A stretch of 64,000 nucleotides of DNA, taken from assembly GCA_018401565.1 (NCBI GenBank), contig JAGYKS010000028.1, forward strand, positions 124,001 to 188,000, in the 5' to 3' direction. The translations under genes were made by a program, and so were the position numbers. Positions 36,642-47,645 of this stretch are shown here, one piece after another. Source of the stretch: Acidimicrobiales bacterium (GTDB lineage: Bacteria; Actinomycetota; Acidimicrobiia; Acidimicrobiales; Acidimicrobilacustridaceae). The notes under the pieces were generated by a model, which saw only the letters and a program-made list of their open reading frames with translations, did no database searches and was not told the origin of the DNA. The first letter of the stretch is position 1. Each line of letters begins with the position of its first letter.

Positions 36642-38875
36642 TCACAGCGACATGGCCACGTCGTGGCCGGTGCGCACGGCACCCTCGATGTAGCCGACGC
36701 CGCCGGCGTCACCCACCACGTGCACCACCCTGCCGTCGGCGGCCAGAGCGTCGGCAAGCGACGTATCGGCCTGCACTCCTTCGGCCACCACCACATCGTC
36801 GGCGGGCATGATGGCGGTGCGTTCACCGCGTCGCACGGCCACACCTCCGGGCACCAGACCCTCAACGGTGGTGTCACGCACCAGCGCCACACCATGGCCA
36901 CTGGCCTGTCGCACCGTGCGCCACCGCCGCGGCAACGCCATGGGCAGCCCCATCTGGGCGCCGGCGTCGACGACGGCCACCTGGCGGTTGCGGGCGGCCA
37001 GGAACTCCGCCAGTTCGAGACCCACCAGCCCGCCACCGACCACCACCACCCTGCGCCCAAGCGGCAGCCAGCGTCGTGACAGCGCCCGCACAAGTGACGG
37101 GGAATCGAGCAACCCGAGCCGCCGGCCGATGCTGACCACGGCGCGTGTGGTGCGACCAAACGGCGCGTCCACAACAGTCCCGTCGGCGGCGCCGATGGAG
37201 GCACCACCGGCCACATCACTGGTGGCACCAGCTGGGCTCGTGCCACCGTCGAGCAGGGCGCGGAGGTCGTCGCCGGTGTGCAGCCGGGGCAGGCCATGTA
37301 CCGAGGCGGCACCAGCCAGCGGGCCGAGAGTTCGCCGGGCGCCGGTGGCCACCACCACGACATCGGGATTCAGGCCGTTCACCATGGCCGGCGTGGCAGC
37401 AGTGGCCAGTTGCACGTCGACCCTGGCGTCGGCGATGGCGTGGGCCATCCAGTGCACCATCGGCTCATTGTCGGGGGTGGTGAGCGCCGAGAACCGCATG
37501 GTCCCGCCAAGACGATCGGCGGCCTCCACCAACGTGACGTCGTGGCCCCGCTTTGCGGCCACCCGCGCCGCTTCCATGCCGGCTGGTCCGCCACCGATCA
37601 CCAGCACCGAACGCCTGACGTGTCGGCCTGCCCGACGCCGTCGAGTTCGCCACGACCGAGGCGGGCATTGACCGCACAGCGCGGCGTGAGGTCGAAGAAG
37701 TTCTGCTCGACGCACACGTAGCAGTTGATGCACGGGCGAACGGCGGCCCGGTGGTTGTCGGCCAGGTGGGCGACCAGATCGGGGTCGGCCAAAAGCTGAC
37801 GACCCATGGATACGAAATCGCAGTCACCCGACGCAAGCATGTCTTCGGCGGCCTCGGGCAGCACCCGGCCCACTCCCACCACCGGCACGTCGTGGCCGGC
37901 GGCCACCAGGGCCCGTTTCACCGTGGCGGCGATTGGGCGGTAGGCGGCCACGGTGTCGGGCAGCGGCCCGGCAGTGAAGTTGGCGAACGGGTCGTGGGCA
38001 TTGGCCGACACGTGGATGGCGTCGGCCCCCGCAGCAGCGATCAGCACCGCCTGGGCGGCAGCGATGTGGGCGGTGATGCCGCCGTCGGGGCCGAACTCAT
38101 GGCCGTTGATCCGCACCAGCACGGGGTAGCCGTCGCCCACCTCGGCACGAACCGCACGCACCACCTCGCACGTCAGTCGGGCACGGTTGTCAACCGACCC
38201 GCCCCACTGGTCGGTGCGGTGGTTGTACCCCGGGGACAAAAACGTGCTCAGCAGGTACCCATGGGCGGCGTGGATTTCGATGGCGTCGATGCCGGCCGCC
38301 TTCACCCGCCGGGCTGCGGCGGCAAAAGCGTCGATGACCTCATCAAGGTCGTCGTCAGTGGCAGCGCGGTAGGTCGGCATCTTGCCGCCGCTGGCGTTGG
38401 CCAGACCCATGAGTTCGTCCACGGTGCAGTCGCCCAGGGTGGACAGATCCATGGCCGGCACCGGCACCGACGGCACCAGCAGCGGGCGGTCGTTGGCCAT
38501 GTCGATGGTGGACACCTTGCCGTGGTGACACAGCTGCATGGCCACACGTCCACTCTGGGCGTGCACGGCGTCGGCCAGCTTGGCCATGCCGGCAATGTGA
38601 CGGTCATCGGAAAATCCGGGCTGGTGCATGGACGCCGCACCCACTGGCCACGACACCGCACCGGTGCCGGTGATCACCAGTCCCACTCCACCGGCGGCCC
38701 GGGCGGCGTAGTGGTCGATCTCGGCGTCGGTCACGCTGCCGTCGACGCACAGGTTCATGTCCATCGCCGGCATGATCACCCGGTTGGGCAGGTCCAGACC
38801 GCCGATGCGTCCCGGAGCCAACAGACGCCCGAAATCCCCGGTGTGACCAGCTCCACGCCGGCCCACTGGGCTCAC
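36642..38875 (-). CDS. NADH:flavin oxidoreductase, FadH/BaiCD type
   Basis: This enoate reductase has about 744 residues after one correction near 37,620. An N-terminal old-yellow-enzyme barrel (GGLDLPNRVIMPAMDMNLCV, EIHAAHGYLLSTFLSPGYNH, VGVGRVLPEAAEDMLAS) is followed by a 4Fe-4S cluster site RPCINCYVCVEQNFF with a fourth Cys in RCAVNAR. A C-terminal FAD/NAD domain follows (VLVIGGGPAGMEAARVAAKR, VVVVGGGLVGLELAEFLAA). The family reduces 2,4-dienoyl-CoAs or, in BaiCD, the 4-ene of 3-oxo steroids. The GTG start overlaps the upstream hydratase stop (GTGA). A steroid-enone role is inferred. Confidence 0.83.
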
Positions 38876-39686
38876 CAGCCCCGGAACTTCACGTCACGAC
38901 GTTCGATGAACGCCTGCACCCCTTCGGTGAAATCCTCAGTGCGGCTGGCCAGTTCCTGCGCCCACGCCTCGTCGTCGAAGGCCCCGGCACGATCGGTGTC
39001 CAGTGACCGGTTCACCAGCCATTTGGCCAGCGAAATGGCCCGGGTCGGCCCCTCGGCCAGACGGCGGGCGTAGTCGTCGACGGTGGCGTCGAACTCGGCG
39101 GCAGGCACACACCGGGTGATCAGACCCATGCGCTCGGCGTCGGCCGCTGCCAGATCGTCACCCAAAAACAGCAGTTCCTTGGCCCTGGCCAGTCCCACCA
39201 GCCTCGGCAGCAGCCACGCCCCACCACCGTCGGGAGTGATGCCCCGACGAACGAACACTTCGATGAACCGGGCGTTGTCGGCGGCGATGACCAGATCTGC
39301 TGCCAGGGCCAGGTGGGCGCCGATCCCGGCGGCGGTGCCACCCACCGCCGCCACCACCGGCTTTTCACAGTCCAGCACCGATGAGATCAGGCGCTGGGCT
39401 CCGGTGCGGATGGTGCGGGCGATGTCGCCAACGGCCCGTTCGGGGGCGCCGTCGGGCCGTGGCGGTCCGGCCGGCTGGGTGGCCCGCAGGTCGGCCCCGG
39501 TGCAAAGTGCTTGCCCACCGAACCGATCACCACCACCCGCACAGCCAGGTCGGCCGACGCCTCACCCAGAAGGTCGATCATCCGGTTGCGCATGTCGGGG
39601 GTGATGGCCCCGGCGGCGTCGGGACGGTTGATGGTGAGCCGCGCCACCCCGTCGGTGACGGCCCAGGTGAGGTGGTCGTCGCTCAT
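38872..39686 (-). CDS. Enoyl-CoA hydratase/isomerase family protein
   Basis: This crotonase-fold protein has about 271 residues after one correction near 39,495. It reads [20 protein letters not shown], then, in the next frame, GADLRATQPAGPPRPD, then EKPVVAAVGGTAAGIGAHLA (oxyanion hole) and RRGITPDGGGAWLLPRLVGL with the usual acidic active-site region. The ATG at 39686 overlaps the upstream gene's stop (ATGA), and its own stop overlaps the next start. It probably hydrates an enoyl-CoA in the same pathway as the enoate reductase. Confidence 0.83.
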
Positions 39687-41402
39687 CGGGCGGTGACCGT
39701 CTCGGTGTGCACGCCACTGCGAAGCAGCGTTCCCGGGGTGGCGCCGGTCAGTTCGCCGTCAATGACCACGGGCTCGCCGTTGACCAGCACCCGACGAATG
39801 CCCGAGCTGGTGGCGGTCAGTCGCGCCGAACCGCCGGGAAGGTCGGCCACCAGTTCGGCGTCGCCACTGTCGATGGCGTCGGGATCGAACACCACCACGT
39901 CGGCCACCGAACCCTCGGCCAGCACCCCGCGGCCAGTCAGCCCGAACAGCGACGCTGGCGCCGACGTCATGAGACGCACGGCATTTCCACCGAGGTGAGC
40001 TTGCGTCCGTGCAGGCAATCGCGCAGCCACGTGGTGGGGTACGGAGCGCCGCACATGCGATCCAGATGGGCCCCGGCGTCACTGCCACCGATCATGGCCC
40101 GCGGGTCGTCCCACAGCTCGGCCCGCATGCGCCATGACTCGTCGTCGTCGTCGGGCGGATTGGGCCACAGCACGGTGCGCAGGGCGTCGGCGGTGACGAT
40201 GTCGAGCAGGGTGTCGAAGTCGCTGGTGCCACGCTCGGCGGCGACGTCGGACACGATCTGACCCTTCAGCCCGGCGTTGGCGTCGCTGAAGGTGTCACCG
40301 ATGCGGTAGCTGCCCCAGTCGGCAAGACGCAGCAGCACCCCGGCGTCAGGAGATGTCGCCAACTCAGCCAGCGAGGCGCGGACCTCGGGGTCACGCAATC
40401 TGGCGATGCGCTCATCAACCGGGCAGTCCAGTACGTCGCGCCATCCCGGGATGAGCCACAGGCCGCAGAAATGCAGCAGGCTCATGTTCATCGGCACCTG
40501 CACCGGCATGGTCAGCGCCACCACCCGGCCGCCCAGTTCGGCAGCCCGGTCGCTGGCCGCCAGCTGGCGACCGATGCGATCGGGAACCTTGGAGTCCACC
40601 GTGAGCACGTTCCAGTTCATGGGTCGGTCAGCGGCGGCGCTGAGCTGGGCCAGCAGTTCGATCTCGTCGTCGTCGAACCGGTCCAGACAGCCGGGCACGA
40701 TCCCTTCCAGCGTGGTGCCGGGGTGCTTGCCGGTCTCCACACACAGGGCAGTCAGCTCTGCGGTACTCGCCCACCGGCTGGCCACGGGCTGGCCGTCACC
40801 GTCGCTGTGCGAGGTGGACAGGGTGAACGAAAAGCCCATCCCGCCAGCGTCGAGCGCCGCACCCAGTTCGGCGGTGATGGCCTCGAGCTCGTCGTCGGTG
40901 GCTTCACGACCAACGGCCTCGTCACCCATCACATAGCGGCGGATGGCGCAATGCCCGACCAGGAATCCGGCGTTCACGCCGAGGTTGCCCTCCAGTCGGT
41001 TCAGGTAGTCAGCGAACGTTTCCCAGTTCCAGTCGATGCCGGCTTCCAGCGCCGGCAGCGGCATGCCCTCCACCTGGGCCATCATGCGGCGCAGGTAGTC
41101 GGCGTCGCCGGCGCGCAGCGGGCCAGGGTGAAACCGCAGTTGCCGTTGATGATGGTGGTGACCCCATGCAGCGTGCTGGGACTGGCCGCCGGATCCCACA
41201 GCAGCTGGGCGTCGTAATGGGTGTGCGGATCGATGAATCCGGGAGTGACCAGACACCCCGTGGCGTCGATCTCCCGGGTGCCGGGCTCGGTCACCTCTCC
41301 GATGACGACCACACGGCCGTCACGGATGCCCACATCGGCGCGCACCCCGGCAGCACCGGTACCGTCGATAACGGTTCCTCCACGGATGACCTCGTCCAAC
41401 AT
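39683..41402 (-). CDS. Amidohydrolase, N-acyl-D-amino-acid deacylase-like
   Basis: This amidohydrolase has about 573 residues after two corrections (a C missing near 41,125; another slip near 39,990). The N-terminus [20 protein letters not shown] and [20 protein letters not shown] carries the HxH metal motif. [45 protein letters not shown] and the C-terminal [15 protein letters not shown] complete a D-aminoacylase/dihydroorotase-like barrel plus beta-sandwich. This subfamily is frequent in actinobacterial acyl-CoA clusters, but its substrate there is unknown. It is the first gene of its operon, with operator site 10 55 bp ahead. Confidence 0.8.
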
Positions 41403-41456
41403 GGCGACCTCCCTGCAACCGGACGTCCCGGGCGGTCCCCGAAACGCATTCGCAAA

Positions 41457-41473
41457 TCTGACGTAGCGTCAGA
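41457..41473. promoter_or_regulatory. Sterol-regulon operator palindrome, site 10
   Basis: TCTGACGTAGCGTCAGA, with flanks 41456-41474, is palindromic over eight bases each side of TAG. It lies between the deacylase operon and the aldehyde dehydrogenase. Confidence 0.8.
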
Positions 41474-41548
41474 TTGTAGCCTGTGGCGGGTCAGTGGCCG
41501 CAGGGTCGACACACAGGGGCCCGTGCCCCGGGGAAGGACGCACACACC

Positions 41549-43012
41549 ATGGACACCAACTACCGCCTGTTGATCGACGGTCAATGGGTCGAGGGCGCCA
41601 ACGGCACCGCCACGATCATGAACCCGGCCACCGAACAGCCCGTGGGCGAAGCCCCCGAAGCCAGTGTGGATCAGGCCCTTGCTGCAGCAGCCGCCGCCCG
41701 CCGGGCGTTCGACGGCTGGTCACGCACCGCCCCCGCCGAGCGCTCGCGACTGCTGACCGCTGTTGCTGACCGGTTGGCCGAACGGGCCGACGAGCTGGTG
41801 CCGCTGATCATGGCTGAGACCGGCGCCACCGCCCAGGTGGGGTCGCGCATGCAGGTCCCCATTGCCATCGAGCGATTCCATCGGTATGCCGCCGCCGCCG
41901 GTCGCGACCTCTCCCAGCCACTTCCTCCGTCGGCCACCAATGCCACTCCCCTGGCCCCCGGGGGTCTCATTGGCGCTGTGGCCCGCCGGCCGGCGGTGGG
42001 CACGGTGGCGGCCATCTCGCCGTACAACTTCCCGCTGGTGAACATGGCCGGCAAGGTGGCACCCGCCCTCGCGGTGGGATGCACCGTGGTGATGAAGCCC
42101 GCCGGACAGGATCCGCTGGCCATCATCGAACTGGCCCGCATCTTCGACGAGGTGGGGTTCCCTCCCGGGGTGGTCAACCTCATCACGTCGGTTGATCCCG
42201 CCCCGGCAGCGGCCCTCACCACCACCGTCGACATCGACATGGTGAGCTTCACCGGGTCCACCGGAGTCGGTCAGGCCATCTACGCCGCCGGTGCCCCCAC
42301 CATGAAGCGCCTGCTGTTGGAACTCGGCGGCAAGGGTGCGGCCATCGTGTGCGACGACGCTGATCTGGCCGTGGCTGTGGGCGCACTGACCAGCACATGG
42401 GCGTTCCACTCCGGCCAGATCTGCACCGCTCCCACCCGGGCCATCGTGCACGCCAGCCGTCACGACGAACTGGTTGCCGCCCTGCTGGCGGCGTCGTCAC
42501 GCCTGACCATCGGCGACCCGTCAGACTTGGCCACCGTGGTTGGCCCGGTCATCTCGGCGGCCCAGCGTGACCGCATCGAGGGGTTCATCGCCGCCGGTGA
42601 GTCAGAAGGAGCCACCGTGGCCCTTGACGGTCGCCGGCCGGCCGGGCTCGACACCGGCTACTACGTGGGGCCCACCCTGCTGACGGGCTGCACCACCGCC
42701 ATGACCCCGGTGCGCGACGAGATCTTCGGCCCCGTGCTCAGCGTGGTGTCGTTCGACGGCGACGACGACGAGGCCATCGCCATCGCCAACGACACGTCGT
42801 TTGGCCTGTACGACTACGTGTTTTCCTCAGACACCGCCCGGGCCTATGCCATGGCGGCCAGACTGCGCAGTGGCAACGTTGGCATCAACACCGCCCAGCG
42901 CAACCCCGAAACCCCATTTGGAGGATTCAAGATGAGTGGTGTTGGACGTGACGGTGGCGACTTTGGTCTCCACGCCTACACCGAGTTGCAGTCAGTTGTG
43001 TGGCCAGGATGA
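41549..43012 (+). CDS. NAD(P)-dependent aldehyde dehydrogenase
   Basis: This intact 487-residue aldehyde dehydrogenase contains VGTVAAISPYNFPLVNMAGK with the oxyanion Asn, FTGSTGVGQAIYAAG (cofactor), the general base in LLLELGGKGAAIVCDD and the nucleophile Cys in AFHSGQICTAPTRAI. ETPFGGFKMSGVGRDGG ends the catalytic domain. AAGGA precedes the ATG at 41549; upstream in-frame codons lack such a site. It oxidises an aldehyde to a carboxylate, possibly on the sterol side chain after P450 oxidation (inference). Its stop overlaps the following CoA-transferase start (ATGA). Confidence 0.9.
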   Translation: MDTNYRLLIDGQWVEGANGTATIMNPATEQPVGEAPEASVDQALAAAAAARRAFDGWSRTAPAERSRLLTAVADRLAERADELVPLIMAETGATAQVGSRMQVPIAIERFHRYAAAAGRDLSQPLPPSATNATPLAPGGLIGAVARRPAVGTVAAISPYNFPLVNMAGKVAPALAVGCTVVMKPAGQDPLAIIELARIFDEVGFPPGVVNLITSVDPAPAAALTTTVDIDMVSFTGSTGVGQAIYAAGAPTMKRLLLELGGKGAAIVCDDADLAVAVGALTSTWAFHSGQICTAPTRAIVHASRHDELVAALLAASSRLTIGDPSDLATVVGPVISAAQRDRIEGFIAAGESEGATVALDGRRPAGLDTGYYVGPTLLTGCTTAMTPVRDEIFGPVLSVVSFDGDDDEAIAIANDTSFGLYDYVFSSDTARAYAMAARLRSGNVGINTAQRNPETPFGGFKMSGVGRDGGDFGLHAYTELQSVVWPG

Positions 43013-44313
43013 CCACCGTCGACCCGACCTCCCGAAACCCTGCCAACCCTGCCAACCCTGCCAACACAGGCCTGCTGGCCGGTGTGCGGATCCTCGACTG
43101 TTCGATTCTGGGCCCCGGCGCCCTGGCCGGTTTCTGGCCGACCTGGGTGCCGATGTGATCAAGGTGGAGCCACCTGGTGGCGATTACGTGCGGGCCATGA
43201 CCTGGCCCATCGTGCACGACACCGACGACAACGGCGTGGCGCGATCCAACTCGCTCATGCATCTGCATCTCAACCGGGGCAAGCGCTCGGTGGTGCTGGA
43301 CTTGAAGACCGACGAGGGCACCGCCTTGTTCGCCGACCTGGTGGCGGCCAGTGACGTGGTGGTGGAAGGCATGCGCCCGGGATTCCTCGACAAGCGGGGA
43401 TTCACCTTTGACCGGCTGTGTGAGCTCAACCCGTCGGTGGTGGTGTGCTCGCTGTCGGGATTCGGCGCCACCGGCCCCTACCGCGACCTGCCCAGCCATG
43501 GCGTGGCCTACGACGCCTGGTGCGGTGCGGTGGGCCCGGTCACCGACGACGAGGGCTTCACCCACATCCCCGACCAGGTCAACGTGGGCATTACCGCTGG
43601 CCCGGCCTTTGCCGCCCTGGGCATCCTGGCGGCGCTTGGTGCGGGCACGCACCACCGGTCAGCCCGCCCGGATGGAACTGGCCCAAAGCGACGCCGCCGC
43701 CTACTTCGACTGGTATCGCATCGAAACCGAGCGGGCCTACGAGCGCCCCGAGTCCGAAGTGAGCGGCAACGCCAGCGACGGCGGGGTGCGACGCGCTGCC
43801 GGGCTGGGTGGCATGCGCGAGGGCGTGCGCTACCAGTTCTACGCCACCTCCGACGGCCACGTGCTGTTCATGGCCAGCGAGCAGGTGTTCTGGAAGCGAT
43901 TCTGCGAAGGTGTCGGCCGCATGGACCTGTTCGAGAAGTGGCCGGGCGCCAAGGTTGCCGACCATGCCCGCGGCAACCGCGAGCTGCAGGCCGAGCTGCG
44001 CACCATTTTTGGGTCGCGGACCAGCGCCGAGTGGATCGCCTTTGCCGGCGAGCACGACACCACCATCGCCCCGGTCAACACCCCGCGCACCCTGATCGAC
44101 GACCCCCAGTTCCAGCACCGGTTCAACTGGGTGGGCGCCGACAAGCTCGGTGCCGACCAGCTGCTGATCCCGCTGTTCACCGGCGACGAACAGCCGCCGG
44201 TGCCCGATCGGGCCCCCGATCCCGGCCAGCACACCGACGAGGTCCTGCGTGAGGTGTTGGGACTCGACGACGAGCGCATCGCCGAACTGCGATCGAACGG
44301 CGCCGTCGGCTAA
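43009..44313 (+). CDS. CaiB/BaiF family CoA-transferase
   Basis: This class III CoA-transferase has about 434 residues after two corrections (near 43,130 and 43,645). It reads LLAGVRILDCSILGPGALAG, then FLADLGADVIKVEPPGGDYV, RGKRSVVLDLKTDEGTALF and CSLSGFGATGPYRDLPSHG, and ends with TTIAPVNTPRTLIDDPQF. The family moves CoA between acids or acts as a racemase (MCR) on branched acyl-CoAs, which sterol side-chain oxidation requires; the choice cannot be made from sequence alone. A short ANPANPANPAN repeat at the N-terminus comes from a 9-bp array. It is coupled to the aldehyde dehydrogenase. Confidence 0.82.
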
Positions 44314-44410
44314 CAGGGCGCCGTCGGCCAACAGGGCGCCGTGGGCTGACGGAATTGCGTCAGCCGGGCGAAACCGTCAGCCGGGCGGAACCGTCAGGCG
44401 AACCGTCAGA
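44296..44410. repeat. Two adjacent tandem arrays at a gene 3' end
   Basis: Three units of 16-18 bp (AACAGGGCGCCGTCGGCC type, 44296-44347) are followed by three units around GTCAGCCGGGCGAAACC (44359-44410). The first array contains the stop region of the CoA-transferase gene. The two arrays occupy the space before the convergent oxidoreductase. Confidence 0.75.
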
Positions 44411-44431
44411 TGGGACGTGCACTCGGAACCA

Positions 44432-45344
44432 TCAGCTTGTCTGGCAGCGCGACAGCACCTCGGTGGCGAAGCGTTCCACCGACGGTCGGTACACCTCGAC
44501 GTCGTCGACGATGCCGTTGCGCTGGTCGTCGGTGAGGTTGGGGTCCATCACCCACGGCAGGCACAGCGTGTCGGTGATGCCCAACTGGGTTTCAGCCCGA
44601 TCGAACAGTTCAGGGGTGGGCAGCTCGTACAGCCCGCACACGATGGCGAAGTCGTCGGCGTCACGGTCGTGAGAAGCCAGCTGGGCCTGCAGTGCTGCCA
44701 CGTGGGCGGCGGCCTCGTCCCACCGGTAGGCGTTGCCAATCCATCCGTCGCACACCGCCGCCGCCCGACGCAGGGCCACCGGGGTGTGGCCACCGCTGTA
44801 GATCGGCACCGGCTGGTCGGGATGGAGGCTCCATGGTGAGCTCGGGAATGTCGTAGTAGTCGCCGTGATGCTCGACCCAACCGCCCGACCACAACGTGCG
44901 CAGCGCGCCCACCATCTCGGTGAGCCGCTTGCCCCGATCGTCGAAGTTGGCGCCCTGCAGTTCGAACTCCTCGCGCATCCAGCCGGCACCTGCCCAGCAC
45001 AACACGATTGTCAGACAGCACCGCAGCAGTGCCCACCTCCTTGGCCACCTGCAGCGAGGTCGATGCCCGGCTACATAAATATTGGTGGCGAAATGCAACC
45101 CGGTGGTGACCGCTGACATGGCCCCGATGGAGACCCACGGGTCGGGCCATGACGTGGTCGGCTCCCAGATGGGGCGACCGTCGGCATGCGGGGAGTAGGG
45201 GTACTTGCTGGTGAGCTGACGGGGGTACACAAGATGGTCCGACACCATCAGCCCGTGATACCCGTACTCGTCGAGCAGCCGGGCCAGCGGCACCAGTGCC
45301 CGTGGCTCCATGAATGCGGTAGCGACCCGGGGCTTCGCGCGCAT
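44432..45344 (-). CDS. Luciferase-like (F420-type) oxidoreductase
   Basis: This heavily frame-slipped luciferase-like oxidoreductase has about 304 residues and at least three breaks between 44,830 and 45,080. Recognisable parts in order are PRALVPLARLLDEYGYHGLM, VSDHLVYPRQLTSKYPYSPH, STSLQVAKEVGTAAVLSDNR, GWMREEFELQGANFDDRGK, LRTLWSGGWVEHHGDYYDIP, VPIYSGGHTPVALRRAAAV and CDGWIGNAYRW. The layout matches the enzyme at 35,655. AGGGAAC lies just before the ATG at 45344. It is downstream of a short-chain dehydrogenase in an operon led by operator site 11. Confidence 0.72.
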
Positions 45345-45439
45345 GTTCCCTGGCACGAGGCCGACAGCGCTCCGCCGACACACCGACCGGTTCGCCCTGC
45401 ATCCCGCAACCTGCCGCAGACACCGCCTCGCAGCTCTGG

Positions 45440-46274
45440 TCATGAATCGCCGGCACCTGATTCGTCGACCGGCCGCACCCCGGCATCAGGTCGCAGCACT
45501 GCGTCAGAGCCACCGTCGACGTAGACCACCTGCCCCACCACCGCAGCCGATGCCGGTGACACCAAAAACGCAATCACCGATGCCACCTCGTCAGCCGACG
45601 CCCAGCGACCGGCGGGGGTGGGAATCTCAGCCAACGCCTCACGCACGCCGTCCATGTCCAGCAGTGGTCGCGTCATGGCAGTGTCCACCACCCCAGGGGC
45701 AACGGCATTGAGGCGAATCCCGCTGTCGATCCATCCCGGCGACACTGCGGTGCGGCGCACCCACATGGCCAGCGCCAGCTTGCCCGCCGGATAGGCCATC
45801 CAACCGGCGTCGGCGAAATGGGCCAGCGCCGCGTCCTCGTCGCCGCTCGAGCATGACCCCGGCGTCGTCCACCGACAGTCCCGGAGTGTTCGACGCCATG
45901 AACGAACTCAGCAGCACCACCCCGGCCCCGCCCGACCCCGCAGCAGCGGCCAGTGCCGGCCGCAGCGCCGTGGTGAGTTCCACCACCGAGAAGTAGTTGA
46001 GTGACACCGTGAGTCCGGGGTCAGCCAGGCCGCCCACACCGGCGCACGGCACCAGACCGTGCAGCACTCCCCCGCACCAGAGCGCCACCGCCTCAGCCAC
46101 TCCGGCGCGGCCCCTGCGGTCAGCCAGGTCGGCGATGATCACGTCGGCGCACACGTCGGTGGCAACGTCACCGGCCAGATCCACCCCCAGCACGGCGTGT
46201 CCGGCTGCCGCCAATTGGGCCGCCACGGCAGCCCCGATGCCGGAATTGGCCCCTGTGACACAGATGTTTGCCAT
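45440..46274 (-). CDS. Short-chain dehydrogenase/reductase
   Basis: This short-chain dehydrogenase has about 278 residues after one correction near 45,835. It reads MANICVTGANSGIGAAVAAQ (cofactor motif), LHGLVPCAGVGGLADPG (in place of NNAG), VVLLSSFMASNTPGL, then AYPAGKLALAMWVRR (YxxxK), LNAVAPGVVDTAMTRPLLDM and VGQVVYVDGGSDAVL. An excellent AAGGAGG site precedes the ATG at 46274. It is divergent from the igr-like operon and shares operator site 11, which suggests a side-chain step such as hydroxysteroid oxidation (inference). Confidence 0.82.
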
Positions 46275-46333
46275 TGCCCAACCTCCTTGGGTCACACCCG
46301 GACGGCTTGTGGCTGCCCGCCATGACGTGGAAA

Positions 46334-46350
46334 TCTGACACACTGTCAGA
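46334..46350. promoter_or_regulatory. Sterol-regulon operator palindrome, site 11
   Basis: TCTGACACACTGTCAGA has both half-sites intact and lies between the short-chain dehydrogenase (minus strand) and the igr-like operon (plus strand). It ties the side-chain operon to the other ten sites. Confidence 0.8.
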
Positions 46351-46407
46351 AATCATCCTGTGGCGCTTGCCATGGGAGCACACGGGGGCTGGGGAGCCGG
46401 TAGGTCA

Positions 46408-47645
46408 ATGCACATCGGGGACACACCAGACGAAGCGGCGTTCAGGGCTGAAGCCCGCGCCTGGCTGTCGACACAGGCCAGCGAGCGTGACGCCGAGGCC
46501 TCGGCCGACGACATCGACCTCGCCGAGCACATCGCCATGTGCCGCACGTGGCAGGCCACTCTGGCCGAGCGTCGGCTGGGCCGGCATCACCTGGCCGGCA
46601 ACGTTCGGTGGCCGTGGTGGCACCGCCGTGCAGGCGTCCATCTTCGCCGAGGAACAGGCCCGTTTCGATGTCGCCACCGGGGCCTTCGCCGTGGCCATCG
46701 GCATGGTGGGCCCCACTCTCATCGCCCACGGTTCACCCGACCAGCAGGAGCGATTCCTCACCCCGATGCTGCGCGGCGAACACGTGTGGTGCCAGCTGTT
46801 CAGCGAGCCCGACGCCGGGAGCGACCTGGCGTCGCTTGGCACCAGGGCCGAACGACGTGACGGGCGCTGGGTGATCAACGGCCAGAAGGTGTGGACGTCA
46901 CTGGGCCAGCATTCCGACTGGGCCATCTTGCTGGCGCGCACCGACCCCGACGTACCCAAGCACGCCGGCATCACCTACTTCTGCGTCGACATGCGCAGCC
47001 CCGGCATCGAGATCCGGCCGCTCACCCAGATCACCGGTGTGGCTCACTTCAACGAGGTCTTTTTGACTGACGTGGAGGTGGACGACGACTGCGTGATCGG
47101 TGCGGTCGGGGACGGCTGGTCGGTGGCACGCACCACGCTGACCAGCGAGCGTGCCTTCATCGGCGGGGGCACCGGCGGGTGGAACGTGACCCAGCTCATC
47201 GACACCGCCCGTCGGCTCGGCCGCAGCCAGCGAACCACTCGTGCGCCAGCGCCTGGCCGAAGCGCATTGCCGGGCCGAGACCCTCACCTACCTCGGCTAC
47301 CGGTTGCGCACCGCCATGTCGCAGGGACGCATGCCAGGTCCGGAGATGTACGTACTCAAGTTGGCCTATGCCCGCCACTGGGCGGCCACGGCCGATCTGG
47401 CCATGGACCTGCTGGGGGCCGAGGCCATGCTGGGGGATTTCTCGCCCATTTCCACTGACGGTCACGCCAGCGACGACGGCCTCGACGACCGGTGGCAATC
47501 CATGTTCCTGAGCCAGTACGCCATCCGCCTGGGTGGCGGCACCGACGAGGTGCAACACAACATCATCGGCGAGCAGGGCCTGGGACTGCCCCGCGAACCC
47601 TCGGCCGACCGGGGCGTTCCCTGGCGGGAGGCGGCACGATCATGA
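46408..47645 (+). CDS. Acyl-CoA dehydrogenase, ChsE2/FadE29-like
   Basis: This large-subunit acyl-CoA dehydrogenase has about 412 residues after two corrections (near 46,580 and 47,235). It contains HIGDTPDEAAFRAEARAWLS, GITWPATFGGRGGTAVQAS, FSEPDAGSDLASLGTRAERR, INGQKVWTSLGQHSDWAILL and IRLGGGTDEVQHNIIGEQGL. The YEGT Glu is Gly. In mycobacteria ChsE1-ChsE2 forms a heterotetramer that dehydrogenates the 3-carbon side chain of 3-oxo-pregnene-carboxyl-CoA; the downstream chsH2, chsH1 and ltp2 relatives support the same role here. Its TGA overlaps the next ATG. Confidence 0.82.

Noticed and set aside
44346-44363. CTGACGGAATTGCGTCAG as another operator
   Set aside because: The half-sites are separated by eight bases instead of five, and it lies in a tandem-repeat area between convergent genes.
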